A DNA stretch of 64,000 bases from Kitasatospora sp. A2-31. GTDB taxonomy: Bacteria; Actinomycetota; Actinomycetes; Streptomycetales; Streptomycetaceae. The notes under the pieces were generated by a model that was not told the origin of the DNA, searched no databases, and was given only the letters and a program-made list of their open reading frames with translations. Positions 16,063-25,338 of this stretch are shown here, piece after piece (the first letter of the stretch is position 1; every line of letters starts with the position of its first letter). The DNA lies in NCBI RefSeq assembly GCF_022288725.1, contig NZ_JAKNTA010000008.1, positions 124,001 to 188,000 of the forward strand, written 5' to 3'. The position numbers and the translations under genes are program-made.

Positions 16063-18420
16063 ATGAGCACCGACATCTGGGCCTGGGTGCACGACGCCCA
16101 CCAGCAGCTGGCCGAGGCCGGCCACCGGCGACTGGCCGACGCCATCTACGAGATCCCCGGCCACGCCAACGAGGGGCGAAACGAGCAACTCGACGCCGTC
16201 TACCCGGAGGCGGTCGCCGCCGCCCGGGCGCTCGGCCTGCCGTGGGTCGAGGTCTACCTGCGGCACTGGCGGATGCAGAACCTGCTGAACCGGCGCCACC
16301 AGGGCGAGCAGGCGCTGCCCGAGGCGGTCGACCTGCTGGAGTTCGCGCACCGCGAGGAGACCGCCGGCTGTCCGCAGTCGGTCTGCGTGGTGCAGGACTT
16401 CGCGATCTGCCACGCCCGGGTCGACGGCCCCGGCTACGTCCCGGAGCGGCTCGCGGTGCTGAGCGAGACGCTGGAGCGGATCGAGCCCGCCCGGGCCTGC
16501 TTCGACTGCCTCTCCCGGGAGTACTCGGACGCCCTGGAGGACGACGGACGCCCGGCCGAGGCGCTCGCCCACCTGGACACCGCGGCCGCCCGGATCCGGG
16601 CCGCCGGCGAGCGGCTCTCGCTCCACTTCCACCACTCCCGGGCCGGCACGCTGCACCTGCTCGGCCGGCACGAGGAGGTGCTGACCCTGCTGGACACCGC
16701 CGAGCAGGCCGAGCGGGCCCGGGGCCGGGAGATCGACGAGAGCGACCGGCGCTGGGGCGCCCTGCTGCGGGCCCGCGCGCTCGCCTCGCTGGGCCGCACC
16801 GAGGAGGCGCTCGCCCTGCTGCCGGACCTGGCCGAGGCCGAGCGGCACGCCGACCTGCGGGCGGCCTGGACCACGACGGTCGAGCTGCTGGTCGCGGCCG
16901 GCGCCCGGGAGAACGACGCCGAGCTGGGCGCGGCGCTGGCCGGCTGGGTCGGCTACCTGGACGGCACCGGCTCGCACCGCCCCTGCGTCGACCTGCTGCT
17001 GGCCGCCGGGCGGCTGGCGCTGGCCCGCGGGGCCCGGACGATCGCGCTGACCCTGGCCGCCACCGGCGAGCGCAAGCTGGCGGACCTGCGCCGCACCGAG
17101 GGCGTCGCCGAGCAGGTGGCGGCGCTGCGCGCGGCCGCCGAGGCGCTGCCGGTCCCCGAGCTGCCCGTCCCGCCGGCCGAGCTGCCGGCGTACCTCGCCG
17201 AGACGGGCGTTCCGTTCGAGGCCGGCGCCGACCTGCTCTCCGTCGCCCTGGACCGGTACCGGGGTGAGCAGGCCGGCGCCACCGTGCTGGCGCTGAACCT
17301 GGCCGGGGTGCTGGGCGGCCTCGGCCACGCCCGGGCCGCCGCCGAGGTGCTCTGGGCGCGGCTGGACGCCGACCCGGGCAGCGAGGAACTGGTCGGCATG
17401 CTGGGCGGGGCGCTGATCGAGGCCGGGGACGCCGAGGGCGTCGGCCGGCTGGCCGACCGGCTCGCCGCGAGCAGCCCCTCCGACGCCCACTGGGTCCGGG
17501 CCCGCTGGGCGGCCGCCCGGGCCCGGTGGGCCGAGGTGGTCGAGCACTGCGAGGCGATCCTGGCCGAGCAGCCGGACCGGATCAACACCCGCCGGCTGGC
17601 CGCCGGCGCCGCCACCGAACTGGGCGACCACGCCGCCGCGCAGCGGTTCCACCAGGAGATCCTGGTGCACGCGCTGCCGCCCGGGGAGGCCTCGGAGGGC
17701 GAGGAGCACCGAACGGTCCGGGAGTCCGACCTCTGGCACCTGATCACCGCCGCCACCGCCAACCGGGACTGGGCCGTGGTGCGCTCCACCGGTGCCCGGC
17801 TCGGCATCGAGTTCGACGAGCCCGAGGGGCCGGTGGACGAGGAGTGGCAGCTGGTCACCGTCCGGGCCACCCGCACCAACGGCGCCACCGCGGACCTCCC
17901 GGCGGTCCGGACCGGCCCGGCCACCGCCCGCATCCTGCCGGTGCTCGGCGACGACCTGACGCTCAACCACGGCGACGTGGTGGTCTTCGCCCCGGCACTG
18001 CTGGAGGAGCCGCCGGCCGACGACGCGCCCGAGGAGGAGCGTCGGCGCTGGCGCCCGGTGTTCGGACTGCTGACCCTGCTCGACCCGGCCGGCTACACCA
18101 CCTACTGGATCGACGGCGCCTGGCCGGGCGACGACGCCTGGGCCGGGTTCCGCGAGGAGCTGGGCCGGGCCGGCTACGGGGTGTGGGCGTACAGCGGGGA
18201 GCAGTACAGCATCACCGACCCGGCCGAGGAGGACGGCTTCCTGCCCGGCGTCTACGCCGCCCTCGGGGTGCCGCCCACCGCCTCGGCGGCCGAGGCCGAC
18301 GCGCTGCTGCACCGGCTGACCGGCGCCTGGACGCACCCGCTGGCCTGGACCGACCTGGCCGAGGCGGCGGGCGCGGACACCGCCCGGCACAAGGAGATCG
18401 CCGAGCGGTACGGGCTGTAG
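16063..18420 (+). CDS. Large tetratricopeptide-repeat protein partnered with the Hsp90-like gene
   Basis: A 785-residue soluble protein made mostly of helical pairs with TPR-like spacing (for example around 195-330 and 440-590), rich in Ala, Leu, Glu and Arg. The last 170 residues change character (beta-rich, with GYTTYWIDGAWPG near 680 and a DUF-like end) and may form a separate domain. There is no signal peptide or membrane segment. ATG 16063 follows GGAAGCGGT; the frame extends upstream without a better site. Placement right after the Hsp90-like gene suggests a co-chaperone or client adaptor; this is inference and no TPR carboxylate clamp residues were verified. Confidence 0.75.
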   Translation: MSTDIWAWVHDAHQQLAEAGHRRLADAIYEIPGHANEGRNEQLDAVYPEAVAAARALGLPWVEVYLRHWRMQNLLNRRHQGEQALPEAVDLLEFAHREETAGCPQSVCVVQDFAICHARVDGPGYVPERLAVLSETLERIEPARACFDCLSREYSDALEDDGRPAEALAHLDTAAARIRAAGERLSLHFHHSRAGTLHLLGRHEEVLTLLDTAEQAERARGREIDESDRRWGALLRARALASLGRTEEALALLPDLAEAERHADLRAAWTTTVELLVAAGARENDAELGAALAGWVGYLDGTGSHRPCVDLLLAAGRLALARGARTIALTLAATGERKLADLRRTEGVAEQVAALRAAAEALPVPELPVPPAELPAYLAETGVPFEAGADLLSVALDRYRGEQAGATVLALNLAGVLGGLGHARAAAEVLWARLDADPGSEELVGMLGGALIEAGDAEGVGRLADRLAASSPSDAHWVRARWAAARARWAEVVEHCEAILAEQPDRINTRRLAAGAATELGDHAAAQRFHQEILVHALPPGEASEGEEHRTVRESDLWHLITAATANRDWAVVRSTGARLGIEFDEPEGPVDEEWQLVTVRATRTNGATADLPAVRTGPATARILPVLGDDLTLNHGDVVVFAPALLEEPPADDAPEEERRRWRPVFGLLTLLDPAGYTTYWIDGAWPGDDAWAGFREELGRAGYGVWAYSGEQYSITDPAEEDGFLPGVYAALGVPPTASAAEADALLHRLTGAWTHPLAWTDLAEAAGADTARHKEIAERYGL

Positions 18421-18768
18421 CGGCGCTCCGACGGCGTGGCGACGGCGTGGCGACTGCGGCCCTAGCGGCCCGGGGCGGCCCCGAGCGACCCGGGGCGGCT
18501 CCGACGCCGGCCCGGAACGATCCGGGTGACCGGGACGACATCGAGGCGTCCTGGTCGGCATCCCGGTGGTCCCGGTGGCGGTCGGGCTGGTGCGGGCCCG
18601 CCGGTCCGGCGCCCCCGCCGCCGGCCGCCACCGCGCCGGGTAGGCGCCCGCCGGCGGCGCCGCCCGCCGCGCCGTACATGTGCGTCCGGCTGTTCGATCA
18701 GGCAAGGTGTAACCGGAATCGAACGGTGGCCGGGAGCCCGGCGCCATCAGGGGCGGCAAGGAGCGGAA
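18421..18768. other. Intergenic region before the ThrE-like exporter
   Basis: 348 bases. An 11-bp tandem repeat GACGGCGTGGC (18430-18440 and 18441-18451) and an imperfect 20-bp duplication (about 18462-18502) follow the TPR gene. Nearer the exporter the sequence is less GC-rich, with AAGGAG at 18758 as its ribosome site. No gene is seen. Confidence 0.5.
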
Positions 18769-20766
18769 GTGCCGAAGCGGGGCCGACCGGGCGGAGGCAA
18801 GCGGGCCAGGGGCGGCCGGGGGGCCCGGCGGAACGGGCCGGCGCCGCAGGCACGGCCGGTCCACCCCTCCGACGCGCCGCCCACCGAGGGCCTGCTCGGC
18901 CACCCCGCGCCGGCCGCGGAGCCTGCCACGGTGATCCCGTTCGCGCCGCCCGTCCCGGAGACCAGGGGGCTGCTGGCGCCGGAACACGAGGAGGGCGCCG
19001 CCCCGGAGCCGTCCGCGAGCGCCGGGACCGCTGAGACCGCCGCAACCGCCGGGACCGCTGGGGCCTCTGAGACCGACGGGGCCTCTGAGACCGCCGGGAC
19101 CGCTGAAACCGCCGCGACCGCCGGGATCATCGGCTCCGACGGTGCCGCGCCCGTCGACGGCGTGCCCGCCGGGCCGGAGGACGCCGTGGCAGCGGCCGCG
19201 GGGGCCGTCGGGGCAGCCGTGACCGCCGCCCCCGAGCGGCGCCGGCGGTCGGTCGCCGAGGACACGCTGACCCCCGAGGAGTGGCAGGCCGCCGGCTACA
19301 CCCCGCCGCTCGGCACCGCCGTCCCCGCCCTCAAGCCCGGCGCCCCCGGCGAGGCACCCTGGCCGGACCGGATGCGCACCCTGCTGCGCACCCCGATGTC
19401 CGAGCGCCCCGCCTTCGAGCGCACCGCCCGCGACCTCCACCCCTCCGCCGCCCGCAACGTCCCGCGCATCCTCGACCTGACGCTCCGGATCGGCGAGCTG
19501 CTGCTGGCCAGCGGCGAGGCCGCCGAGGACGTCGAGGCCGCCATGCTCGGCATCGCCCACGCCTACCGGCTGGACCGCTGCGAGCCGCAGGTCACCTTCA
19601 CCCTGATCGGCATCTCGCACCAGCCCTCGCTGGTCGAGCCGCCGGTCACCGCGGACCGCGTGGTGCGTCGCCGGACCTCCGACTACACCCGGCTCAACGC
19701 GGTGTACGAGCTGGTCGCCGACATCACGGCGGAGAAGGTCAGCGTCAACGACGCGTACCGCCGGCTCGCCGTGATCCGCCGCAACCGGCACCCGTACCCG
19801 GCCTGGCTGCTCGCGCTGAACACCGGCCTGCTGGCCGGCGCGGCGACCTTCCTGGTCGGCGGGCGGATCGACGACAAGGGCTGGCTGGTCTTCGCCAGCG
19901 CCTTCATCGCGGCCGTCCTCGGCGACCGGCTGGCCTCGCTGATCGCCCGGCGCGGTCTGCCGGAGTTCTACCAGTTCGTGGCGGCCGCGATGCCCGCGGC
20001 GGCGTCCGGCATCATCCTCTCCTTCAACGACTGGGGGCTGCGCGGCTCGGTGGTGATCACCGGTGGACTGTTCGCGCTGCTCCCCGGGCGAGCCCTGGTC
20101 GCCGCCGTCCAGGACGGCCTGACCGGCTTCTACATCACTGCCGCAGCCCGCCTGCTGGAAGTGATCTACCTGGTGGCGGGCATCGTCATCGGCGTGATGC
20201 TGATCCTCTACCTCGGGGTCGGCTACAACGCGAAGCTCAAACCGGACGAGAGCCTGACCGGGGTGAACTACCCACCGGTCCAGATGATCGCCGCGCTGGT
20301 ACTGACGCTGGCCTTCGCGATGCTGCTGCAGACCGACCGCCGCACGCTCGCGCTGGTCACCCTCAACAGCGGCATCGGCTGGTCCAGCTACGGCGTGCTG
20401 GTCTACAACGCCGGCATCTCGCCGATCGTCGCCACCGGCGTGGCGGCCGGACTGGTCGGCCTCTTCGGCCAGCTGATGGCCCGCTACCGCAACGGCTCCG
20501 CGCTGCCGTACGTCACCGCGGCGATCGGTCCGCTGATGCCCGGTTCGGCGCTGTACCTCGGCATGCTCGCGTTCGCCCAGGGCCACTCCGGCGGCGGGCT
20601 GGTCCAGATCACCCGGGCCGCCGCGATCGCCATGGCGCTGGCGATCGGCGTGAACCTCGGGGGAGAGATCGCCCGGCTGTTCATGAAGCTGCCGGCCGGC
20701 GCCGAGCTGCCCTCGCCGGCCCCCGCCGTGCCGCGGCGCGCGGCCAAGCGGACCCGCGGCTTCTGA
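18769..20766 (+). CDS. Threonine/serine exporter family protein (ThrE-like)
   Basis: A 665-residue protein. The first 190 residues are disordered, basic then Ala/Thr/Glu-rich, with imperfect TAETAATAG-type repeats encoded at about 19019-19130. From about residue 215 it matches ThrE (DUF1212 plus DUF3815): an amphipathic cytoplasmic part with SGEAAEDVEAAM, then about ten membrane helices in two groups. Corynebacterium ThrE exports threonine and serine by proton motive force. GTG 18769 is 5 bases after AAGGAG. The following membrane gene lies 97 bases downstream in the same direction, so both may form one transcript. Confidence 0.85.
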   Translation: MPKRGRPGGGKRARGGRGARRNGPAPQARPVHPSDAPPTEGLLGHPAPAAEPATVIPFAPPVPETRGLLAPEHEEGAAPEPSASAGTAETAATAGTAGASETDGASETAGTAETAATAGIIGSDGAAPVDGVPAGPEDAVAAAAGAVGAAVTAAPERRRRSVAEDTLTPEEWQAAGYTPPLGTAVPALKPGAPGEAPWPDRMRTLLRTPMSERPAFERTARDLHPSAARNVPRILDLTLRIGELLLASGEAAEDVEAAMLGIAHAYRLDRCEPQVTFTLIGISHQPSLVEPPVTADRVVRRRTSDYTRLNAVYELVADITAEKVSVNDAYRRLAVIRRNRHPYPAWLLALNTGLLAGAATFLVGGRIDDKGWLVFASAFIAAVLGDRLASLIARRGLPEFYQFVAAAMPAAASGIILSFNDWGLRGSVVITGGLFALLPGRALVAAVQDGLTGFYITAAARLLEVIYLVAGIVIGVMLILYLGVGYNAKLKPDESLTGVNYPPVQMIAALVLTLAFAMLLQTDRRTLALVTLNSGIGWSSYGVLVYNAGISPIVATGVAAGLVGLFGQLMARYRNGSALPYVTAAIGPLMPGSALYLGMLAFAQGHSGGGLVQITRAAAIAMALAIGVNLGGEIARLFMKLPAGAELPSPAPAVPRRAAKRTRGF

Positions 20767-20863
20767 ACCGCCGCCGGCCCGGCCGGGAGTCGTTGGACCG
20801 GTGTTGGCCTCCGGGCCATGTCGCGTCAGGCAGGACGCAGGACCAGGAACGAAGGTAAGACCC

Positions 20864-21964
20864 ATGACCACACTGCTGGACGGCTATCGCGAACACATCG
20901 TCGCCACGCACAAGCAACCGCTGTTCCTGCTGCTGGTCGGGTTCATCACCTCCTTCGTCTTCATCCGGTTCAGCGTGCGGATGATCAGGGCCAAGGTGCG
21001 CTGGTGGCCGGGCAACGTCACCCCGGGCGGGCTGCACATCCACCACATGGTGTTCGGCCTCGGCTTCCTGCTGGCCGGTGGCATCGGCGTGTTCGCCACG
21101 TACGGCGGCCGACCCTGGATCGACGTCTTCGGGCTGCTGTTCGGGATCGGCTGCGGCCTGGTGCTGGACGAGTTCGCGCTGATCCTGCACCTCGACGACG
21201 TCTACTGGAGCGAGCAGGGCCGCAAGTCGGTGGACGCGGTGATCTTCGGCATCCTCTTCACCGGCCTGCTGCTCATCGGCTACGTGCCGCTCGGTGCGGA
21301 GCCCAGCGGGGAGACCAGGTGGGGCCTGGTCACGGTGATCTCGGTGAACGCCGTGGCCATGGTGATCACCCTGCTCAAGGGCAAGATGTGGACCGGCCTG
21401 CTCGGCATCATGGTGCCCGGCATCTCCTGGATCGGCGCGATCCGGCTGGCCCGCCCGAGCAGCCCCTGGGCGCGCTGGCGGTACGCCACCCGCCCGCGCC
21501 GCAGGGCCCGGGCGCTCCGGCGCGAGCGCCGGCTGCACCGGCGTGCGGACGTCGCCCGCACCTGGCTCTTCGACCTGATCGCCGGCGCCCCGGACAAGGT
21601 CCCGGCGAACCACCCGGCCGCCCACCGGGTCGCCGAGCGGATGGCCGCGCGGGCCACCGCCCACCTCGACGCGCACGCGGCCCGCGCCCTGGCCCGGCGC
21701 TCCGCCCGGCTGGCCGACCGCCGCTCGGCGGCCGCCGCCGGGGCGGGCTCCGCGCCGGCGGCCGGCGGCCACGGGTACCCGTCGGGACCGGCCGGGCCGG
21801 CCGCGGCCGGACGCGAGCACGGTCCCAAGGGGCAGGCCCAGCAACGGCGGCGGACCGTCCGGGCCGGCCGCAGCCGCGGCTACGCCGCCCGCCCGACCGG
21901 CCTGGAACCCCGGCCCGACCGCCACCCCCACCTCCGGACGCACACCCGCAGGATCCGGCGGTAG
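20864..21964 (+). CDS. Conserved actinobacterial integral membrane protein
   Basis: A 366-residue protein with about six membrane helices in the first 205 residues, containing a conserved TPGGLHIHHMVFG stretch (about residues 53-65) and an LDEFALILHLDDVYW acidic motif near 103-118 that could bind metal. The rest is a basic, Ala/Arg-rich cytoplasmic tail. Related proteins occur across actinobacteria without known function. ATG 20864 follows GAAGG with 9 bases. The stop lies inside a 41-bp tandem duplication. Confidence 0.75.
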   Translation: MTTLLDGYREHIVATHKQPLFLLLVGFITSFVFIRFSVRMIRAKVRWWPGNVTPGGLHIHHMVFGLGFLLAGGIGVFATYGGRPWIDVFGLLFGIGCGLVLDEFALILHLDDVYWSEQGRKSVDAVIFGILFTGLLLIGYVPLGAEPSGETRWGLVTVISVNAVAMVITLLKGKMWTGLLGIMVPGISWIGAIRLARPSSPWARWRYATRPRRRARALRRERRLHRRADVARTWLFDLIAGAPDKVPANHPAAHRVAERMAARATAHLDAHAARALARRSARLADRRSAAAAGAGSAPAAGGHGYPSGPAGPAAAGREHGPKGQAQQRRRTVRAGRSRGYAARPTGLEPRPDRHPHLRTHTRRIRR

Positions 21965-22039
21965 TCCGCAGGCTCGGCGCGGGCAACGGAGTTGATGCGC
22001 GGTAGTCCGCAGGCCCGGGCGGGCGAACGGAGTTGATGC
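21959..22039. repeat. 41-bp tandem duplication spanning a stop codon
   Basis: Two copies (21959-21998 and 22000-22039) sharing CGGTAGTCCGCAGG at the start and AACGGAGTTGATGC at the end, with a few changes between. The stop codon of the membrane protein is in copy 1. Confidence 0.85.
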
Positions 22040-22389
22040 CCGGTCGGATCGCCGGTGGCGGCCGAGGGCCGGCCAGCCGTGGTGGTCGGCCGGGCCGAGG
22101 GCCGGCCGGGTCCGTCGCGGTCGGCTGGGCCGAGGGCCGGATCGCCCGCCGGCCGGAGCCGGGTGCCGATCGGAGCCGGGTGTCGGCCGGAGCCGGGTGC
22201 CGGTCGGATCATCCGACGGCTCACCCGCCCGGCCCGCGCGGGCTTCGGGCGGGAAGGCCGCCCGGCTTGAGAACATGGCGATGCGTAACCGAATTGTCAC
22301 GTGACGGACCGGTTCGCCCGGATGCTTCTCGTCCTCGGGCGGACCGGTCCGCGCCGGAGAAGGTTCGAGACCTGAGAAGGGGATGTCCC
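21965..22389. other. Repeat-rich intergenic region before the NlpC/P60 gene
   Basis: 425 bases. After the 41-bp duplication come three GGCCGAGGGCCGG-type elements (about 22058-22142) and three CGGAGCCGGGTG units with period 18 (about 22154-22204), both able to fold. The last 100 bases are less GC-rich and should hold the promoter. The streptomycete c-di-AMP (ydaO-type) riboswitch sometimes found before such hydrolase genes is not recognisable. No gene is seen. Confidence 0.55.
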
Positions 22390-23739
22390 GTGGCGCGCAG
22401 GCTCCTGCCGACCCTGCTGTTCTCCCTCACCGCACTGTTCGGGCTGCTCCCCGCAGCCGCGGCCGCCCCGGCCGGTCCCGGCGCGGCCGCGGGCACCGCT
22501 GGGGCCGATGCCCCCACGGCGCAGCCGTTCCCCTCGGCCGAGGAGGTCGCCCGTGCCCGCGCCGAGGCCGACCGCCGAGCCGCCTCGGTCGCCGCCATCG
22601 AGGCCGGGCTCACCGCCGCCAGGGCCGAACTCGACCGGGTCGGCCGGGCTGCCGAGCAGGCGGTCGAGGCCCACAACGGCGCCCGGCTCGCCCTGGCCCG
22701 GGCCCGCGCGGAGGAGGTCGCGGCGACCGGCCGGGCCGCCGCCGCCGAGACCGAGCGGGCCGAGGCCGCCGAGGAGGCCGCCCAGCTCGCCGCCGAAACG
22801 TATCGTCAGGGCACCTCGGCGGAGCTCTCGGCGATCAACGCCCTGTTCGGCGCCCACGGCCCGCGCGAGGCCGGTGACCAGGCGGCGGTGGTCGGAGTGG
22901 CCGGCGAACGCACCCGGCAGATCCTGGACACGGCCACCTCGACGGCGGCCGCCGCGGCCCGCGCCGCGGCCGAGGCCCGGGCGGCCACCGAGGCCGCCGC
23001 CCGGGCCGAGGCCGAGGTCGGCGTGGCCCGGGAGCGGGCCCGGGCACGGCTCGCCGGCCAGCAGAACCGGGCGGTGGCCCTCGGCCGGCGGCGCGAACAG
23101 TTGCTGACCGAGCTCGCGGCCGCCCGCCACACCACCGTCGCGCTGGAGCGGCAGCGGCGGGAGGCGCTGGAGGCGATCGCCGCCCGCGAGGCCGAGGCCG
23201 CCGCCCGGGCCGCTGCCGAGAAGGCCGCCGCGGAACAGGCCGCCGCGGAACAGGCCGCCGCGGAGCAGGCGGCGGCCCAGGCCGCTGCCGAGGAGTCGGG
23301 CCGCGCCGCGGCCGCCGGCTCCGCCGTGGCCGCCGGGGCCATCACCGGTCCGCCGCCGGTCCGCCCGTGGTCCGCGGAGGGCGCGGCCGCCGCGGTCGCC
23401 TTCGCCCGGGCCGCGATCGGCCTGCCCTACGTCTGGGGCGGCGAGGGGCCGGGCGGCTACGACTGCTCGGGGCTGACCATGATGGCCTGGCGCCAGGGCG
23501 GCCGGCAGCTCAACCACTTCGCCGCCGACCAGTACGCGCAGAGCACCCCGATCGGCTACCGCGACCTGCGCCCCGGCGACCTGGTCTTCTGGACGGACAC
23601 CGGCCGGGCCGCCGACATCCACCACGTCGGGCTCTTCATCGGCGACGACCAGATGATCGAGGCCCCGCGCCCCGGCATGCCGATCAAGCAGGCCAGCCTC
23701 TGGATCATGGGCACGCCGGACTTCTACGCCCGCCCGTAG
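22390..23739 (+). CDS. Secreted NlpC/P60 peptidoglycan hydrolase
   Basis: A 449-residue precursor: Sec signal peptide (RR then hydrophobic core, cleavage near residue 26), a long Ala/Glu/Arg coiled coil (about 45-310), and a C-terminal NlpC/P60 domain. The catalytic Cys is C359 in YDCSG, the His H412 in HHVGLFIG, consistent with a D,L-endopeptidase cleaving stem peptides (RipA-like plan). The coiled coil contains AAAEQ three times in a row, encoded by 15-bp repeats at about 23224-23283. GTG 22390 has AAGGGG 7 bases upstream. It likely acts in cell separation or sporulation wall remodelling. Confidence 0.9.
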   Translation: MARRLLPTLLFSLTALFGLLPAAAAAPAGPGAAAGTAGADAPTAQPFPSAEEVARARAEADRRAASVAAIEAGLTAARAELDRVGRAAEQAVEAHNGARLALARARAEEVAATGRAAAAETERAEAAEEAAQLAAETYRQGTSAELSAINALFGAHGPREAGDQAAVVGVAGERTRQILDTATSTAAAAARAAAEARAATEAAARAEAEVGVARERARARLAGQQNRAVALGRRREQLLTELAAARHTTVALERQRREALEAIAAREAEAAARAAAEKAAAEQAAAEQAAAEQAAAQAAAEESGRAAAAGSAVAAGAITGPPPVRPWSAEGAAAAVAFARAAIGLPYVWGGEGPGGYDCSGLTMMAWRQGGRQLNHFAADQYAQSTPIGYRDLRPGDLVFWTDTGRAADIHHVGLFIGDDQMIEAPRPGMPIKQASLWIMGTPDFYARP

Positions 23740-23892
23740 CAAGCCCCGGGGAGAGGTGTCGTGGGGCCGCCGGCCCCGGGGCGTCCGCCCGCGCACCGGG
23801 TCGTCAGGACCCGCTGCGCGGGCTGGCACGGCACCGACCGGTGCCGGATAAATGGGATGCCCGTCCCCTGGGACCCGCCGTACCGTGGGCGA

Positions 23893-25197
23893 ATGGGCAA
23901 CGATGCGAACGGCGGGCCCCGTGATCCGGGGAGCGGCCGACTGGACGAAGGCGCCGGGGCGGTCGAGATCCGGGCGATCGCCGAGGACGAGATCGAGCCG
24001 TGGGACAGGGCGCTGGCCCTGGGGTTCCTGCGCCCGCACGTGGAGAGCGCCGCCGACTACCGGCGCCTGCAGTGGGAGCCCGGCCGGCTGCTCGCGGCCG
24101 TCGACGACGGGCGCTTCGTCGCCACCTTCCGGAGCTTCGACGTCGAGCTGACCGTCCCCGGCGGGGCCGTCGTCCCCGCGAACGCCATCACCTCCGTCAC
24201 CGTGAGCGCCACCCACCGCCGGCGCGGCCTGCTCCGCCGGATGATGTCGGCCGACCTCGCCGGCGCCCGAGCACGCGGCGCGGCCGTGGCGATCCTGATC
24301 GCCGCCGAGTACAACATCTACGGCCGGTACGGCTTCGGCCCGGCTACCCGCGGCCACGGGTGGAACGTCGACCTGCACCGCACCCGCGGCCTGCGGGCCG
24401 GCCTGCCCACCGTGCCCGGCGGGCGGATCGACTTCGCCAGCATGGCCGAGATGCGCAAGCTCGGCCCGGAGCTGCACGACCGGTGGCGGCTCACCCAGCC
24501 CGGCGCGCTCGCCCGCGACGAGCTCTGGTGGAAGCGGCAGACCGGCGAGATCAAGGTGCCGGGCTTCGACTGGAAGGAACCGTTCGCCGCCCTCCACCGG
24601 GACGCCGCGGGCACCGTGACCGGCGCGGTGGTCTACAAGGTCGACGACAACTGGGACGGCAGCTACCCGAACTGCACGCTCACCGTCCTCGACTTCCTCG
24701 CCCTCGACCGGGCCACCGCCTGCGCGCTGTGGCAGTTCGTGTTCTCCGTCGACTGGGTGCGCAAGGTCGTGGTCGAGAACATCGGCCCGGACGACCCGCT
24801 GCCCTTGCTGCTGGAAGACCCGCGTGCCGCCACCCCGTACGTCGAGAACGCCGACTTCACGTGGTTGCGGGTACTGGACGTCGAGGCCGCGTTCGACGCG
24901 CGGACGTACGGCGCGCCCGGCCGGGTCGTCCTGGAGGTGGAGGACCGCGAGGGCTGGGCTGCCGGCCGCTGGGCCCTCGAGGTGGCGCCCGACGGCACCG
25001 GCCGCTGCACCCGGACCGCCGACGAGGCCGACCTCGCGCTGAGCGCCTCCCAGCTCGGCGCGCTGTACCTGGGCGGGGAGACCGTCCCGCGGCTCGCCGC
25101 CGCAGGCCTGGTGACCGAGCTGCGCCCGGGCGCCGTGGTCGCCGCCGACCTGCTGCTGCGCACGCCGCTGGCGGGCTGGAACCCGGACGGTTTCTGA
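23893..25197 (+). CDS. Eis-like GNAT N-acetyltransferase
   Basis: A 434-residue protein with the three-part Eis plan: an N-terminal GNAT fold (TSVTVSATHRRRGLLRRMM, the acetyl-CoA loop with RRRGLL at about 114-119), a second GNAT-like fold in the middle, and a C-terminal sterol-carrier-like domain (from about 320). Mycobacterial Eis acetylates several amines of aminoglycosides and lysines of peptides. The start ATG 23893 is followed by about 25 variable residues; an internal GTG could also serve. A hairpin follows the stop. Substrate in this organism is unknown. Confidence 0.85.
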   Translation: MGNDANGGPRDPGSGRLDEGAGAVEIRAIAEDEIEPWDRALALGFLRPHVESAADYRRLQWEPGRLLAAVDDGRFVATFRSFDVELTVPGGAVVPANAITSVTVSATHRRRGLLRRMMSADLAGARARGAAVAILIAAEYNIYGRYGFGPATRGHGWNVDLHRTRGLRAGLPTVPGGRIDFASMAEMRKLGPELHDRWRLTQPGALARDELWWKRQTGEIKVPGFDWKEPFAALHRDAAGTVTGAVVYKVDDNWDGSYPNCTLTVLDFLALDRATACALWQFVFSVDWVRKVVVENIGPDDPLPLLLEDPRAATPYVENADFTWLRVLDVEAAFDARTYGAPGRVVLEVEDREGWAAGRWALEVAPDGTGRCTRTADEADLALSASQLGALYLGGETVPRLAAAGLVTELRPGAVVAADLLLRTPLAGWNPDGF

Positions 25198-25223
25198 GCC
25201 CGCCTCGTCCGGGCCGGCGCTGC

Positions 25224-25252
25224 GGCGCCGCACCGCCGACGGGTGCGGCGCC
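25224..25252. terminator. Terminator hairpin between convergent genes
   Basis: A perfect 11-bp stem (25224-25234 with 25242-25252) and 7-nt loop downstream of the acetyltransferase gene. Confidence 0.65.
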
Positions 25253-25338
25253 GGCGAGCGCCGCCCGCGGTCCGCGCCGCCCGTGGCCGGGCCGGCCTGC
25301 TCGGCCGGGGCCGCCCCGTCTCCGGGCCGTCCCGGGCG

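Noticed and set aside
15907..20871. A 1654-residue open frame on the minus strand across the Hsp90, TPR and exporter genes
   Set aside because: It is antisense to three genes with clear family motifs, is Gly/Arg/Gln-rich without domains, and results from high GC at codon position 3.
22205..22389. c-di-AMP (ydaO-type) riboswitch before the NlpC/P60 gene
   Set aside because: Such switches precede some streptomycete wall hydrolase genes, but the conserved ydaO blocks could not be found here.
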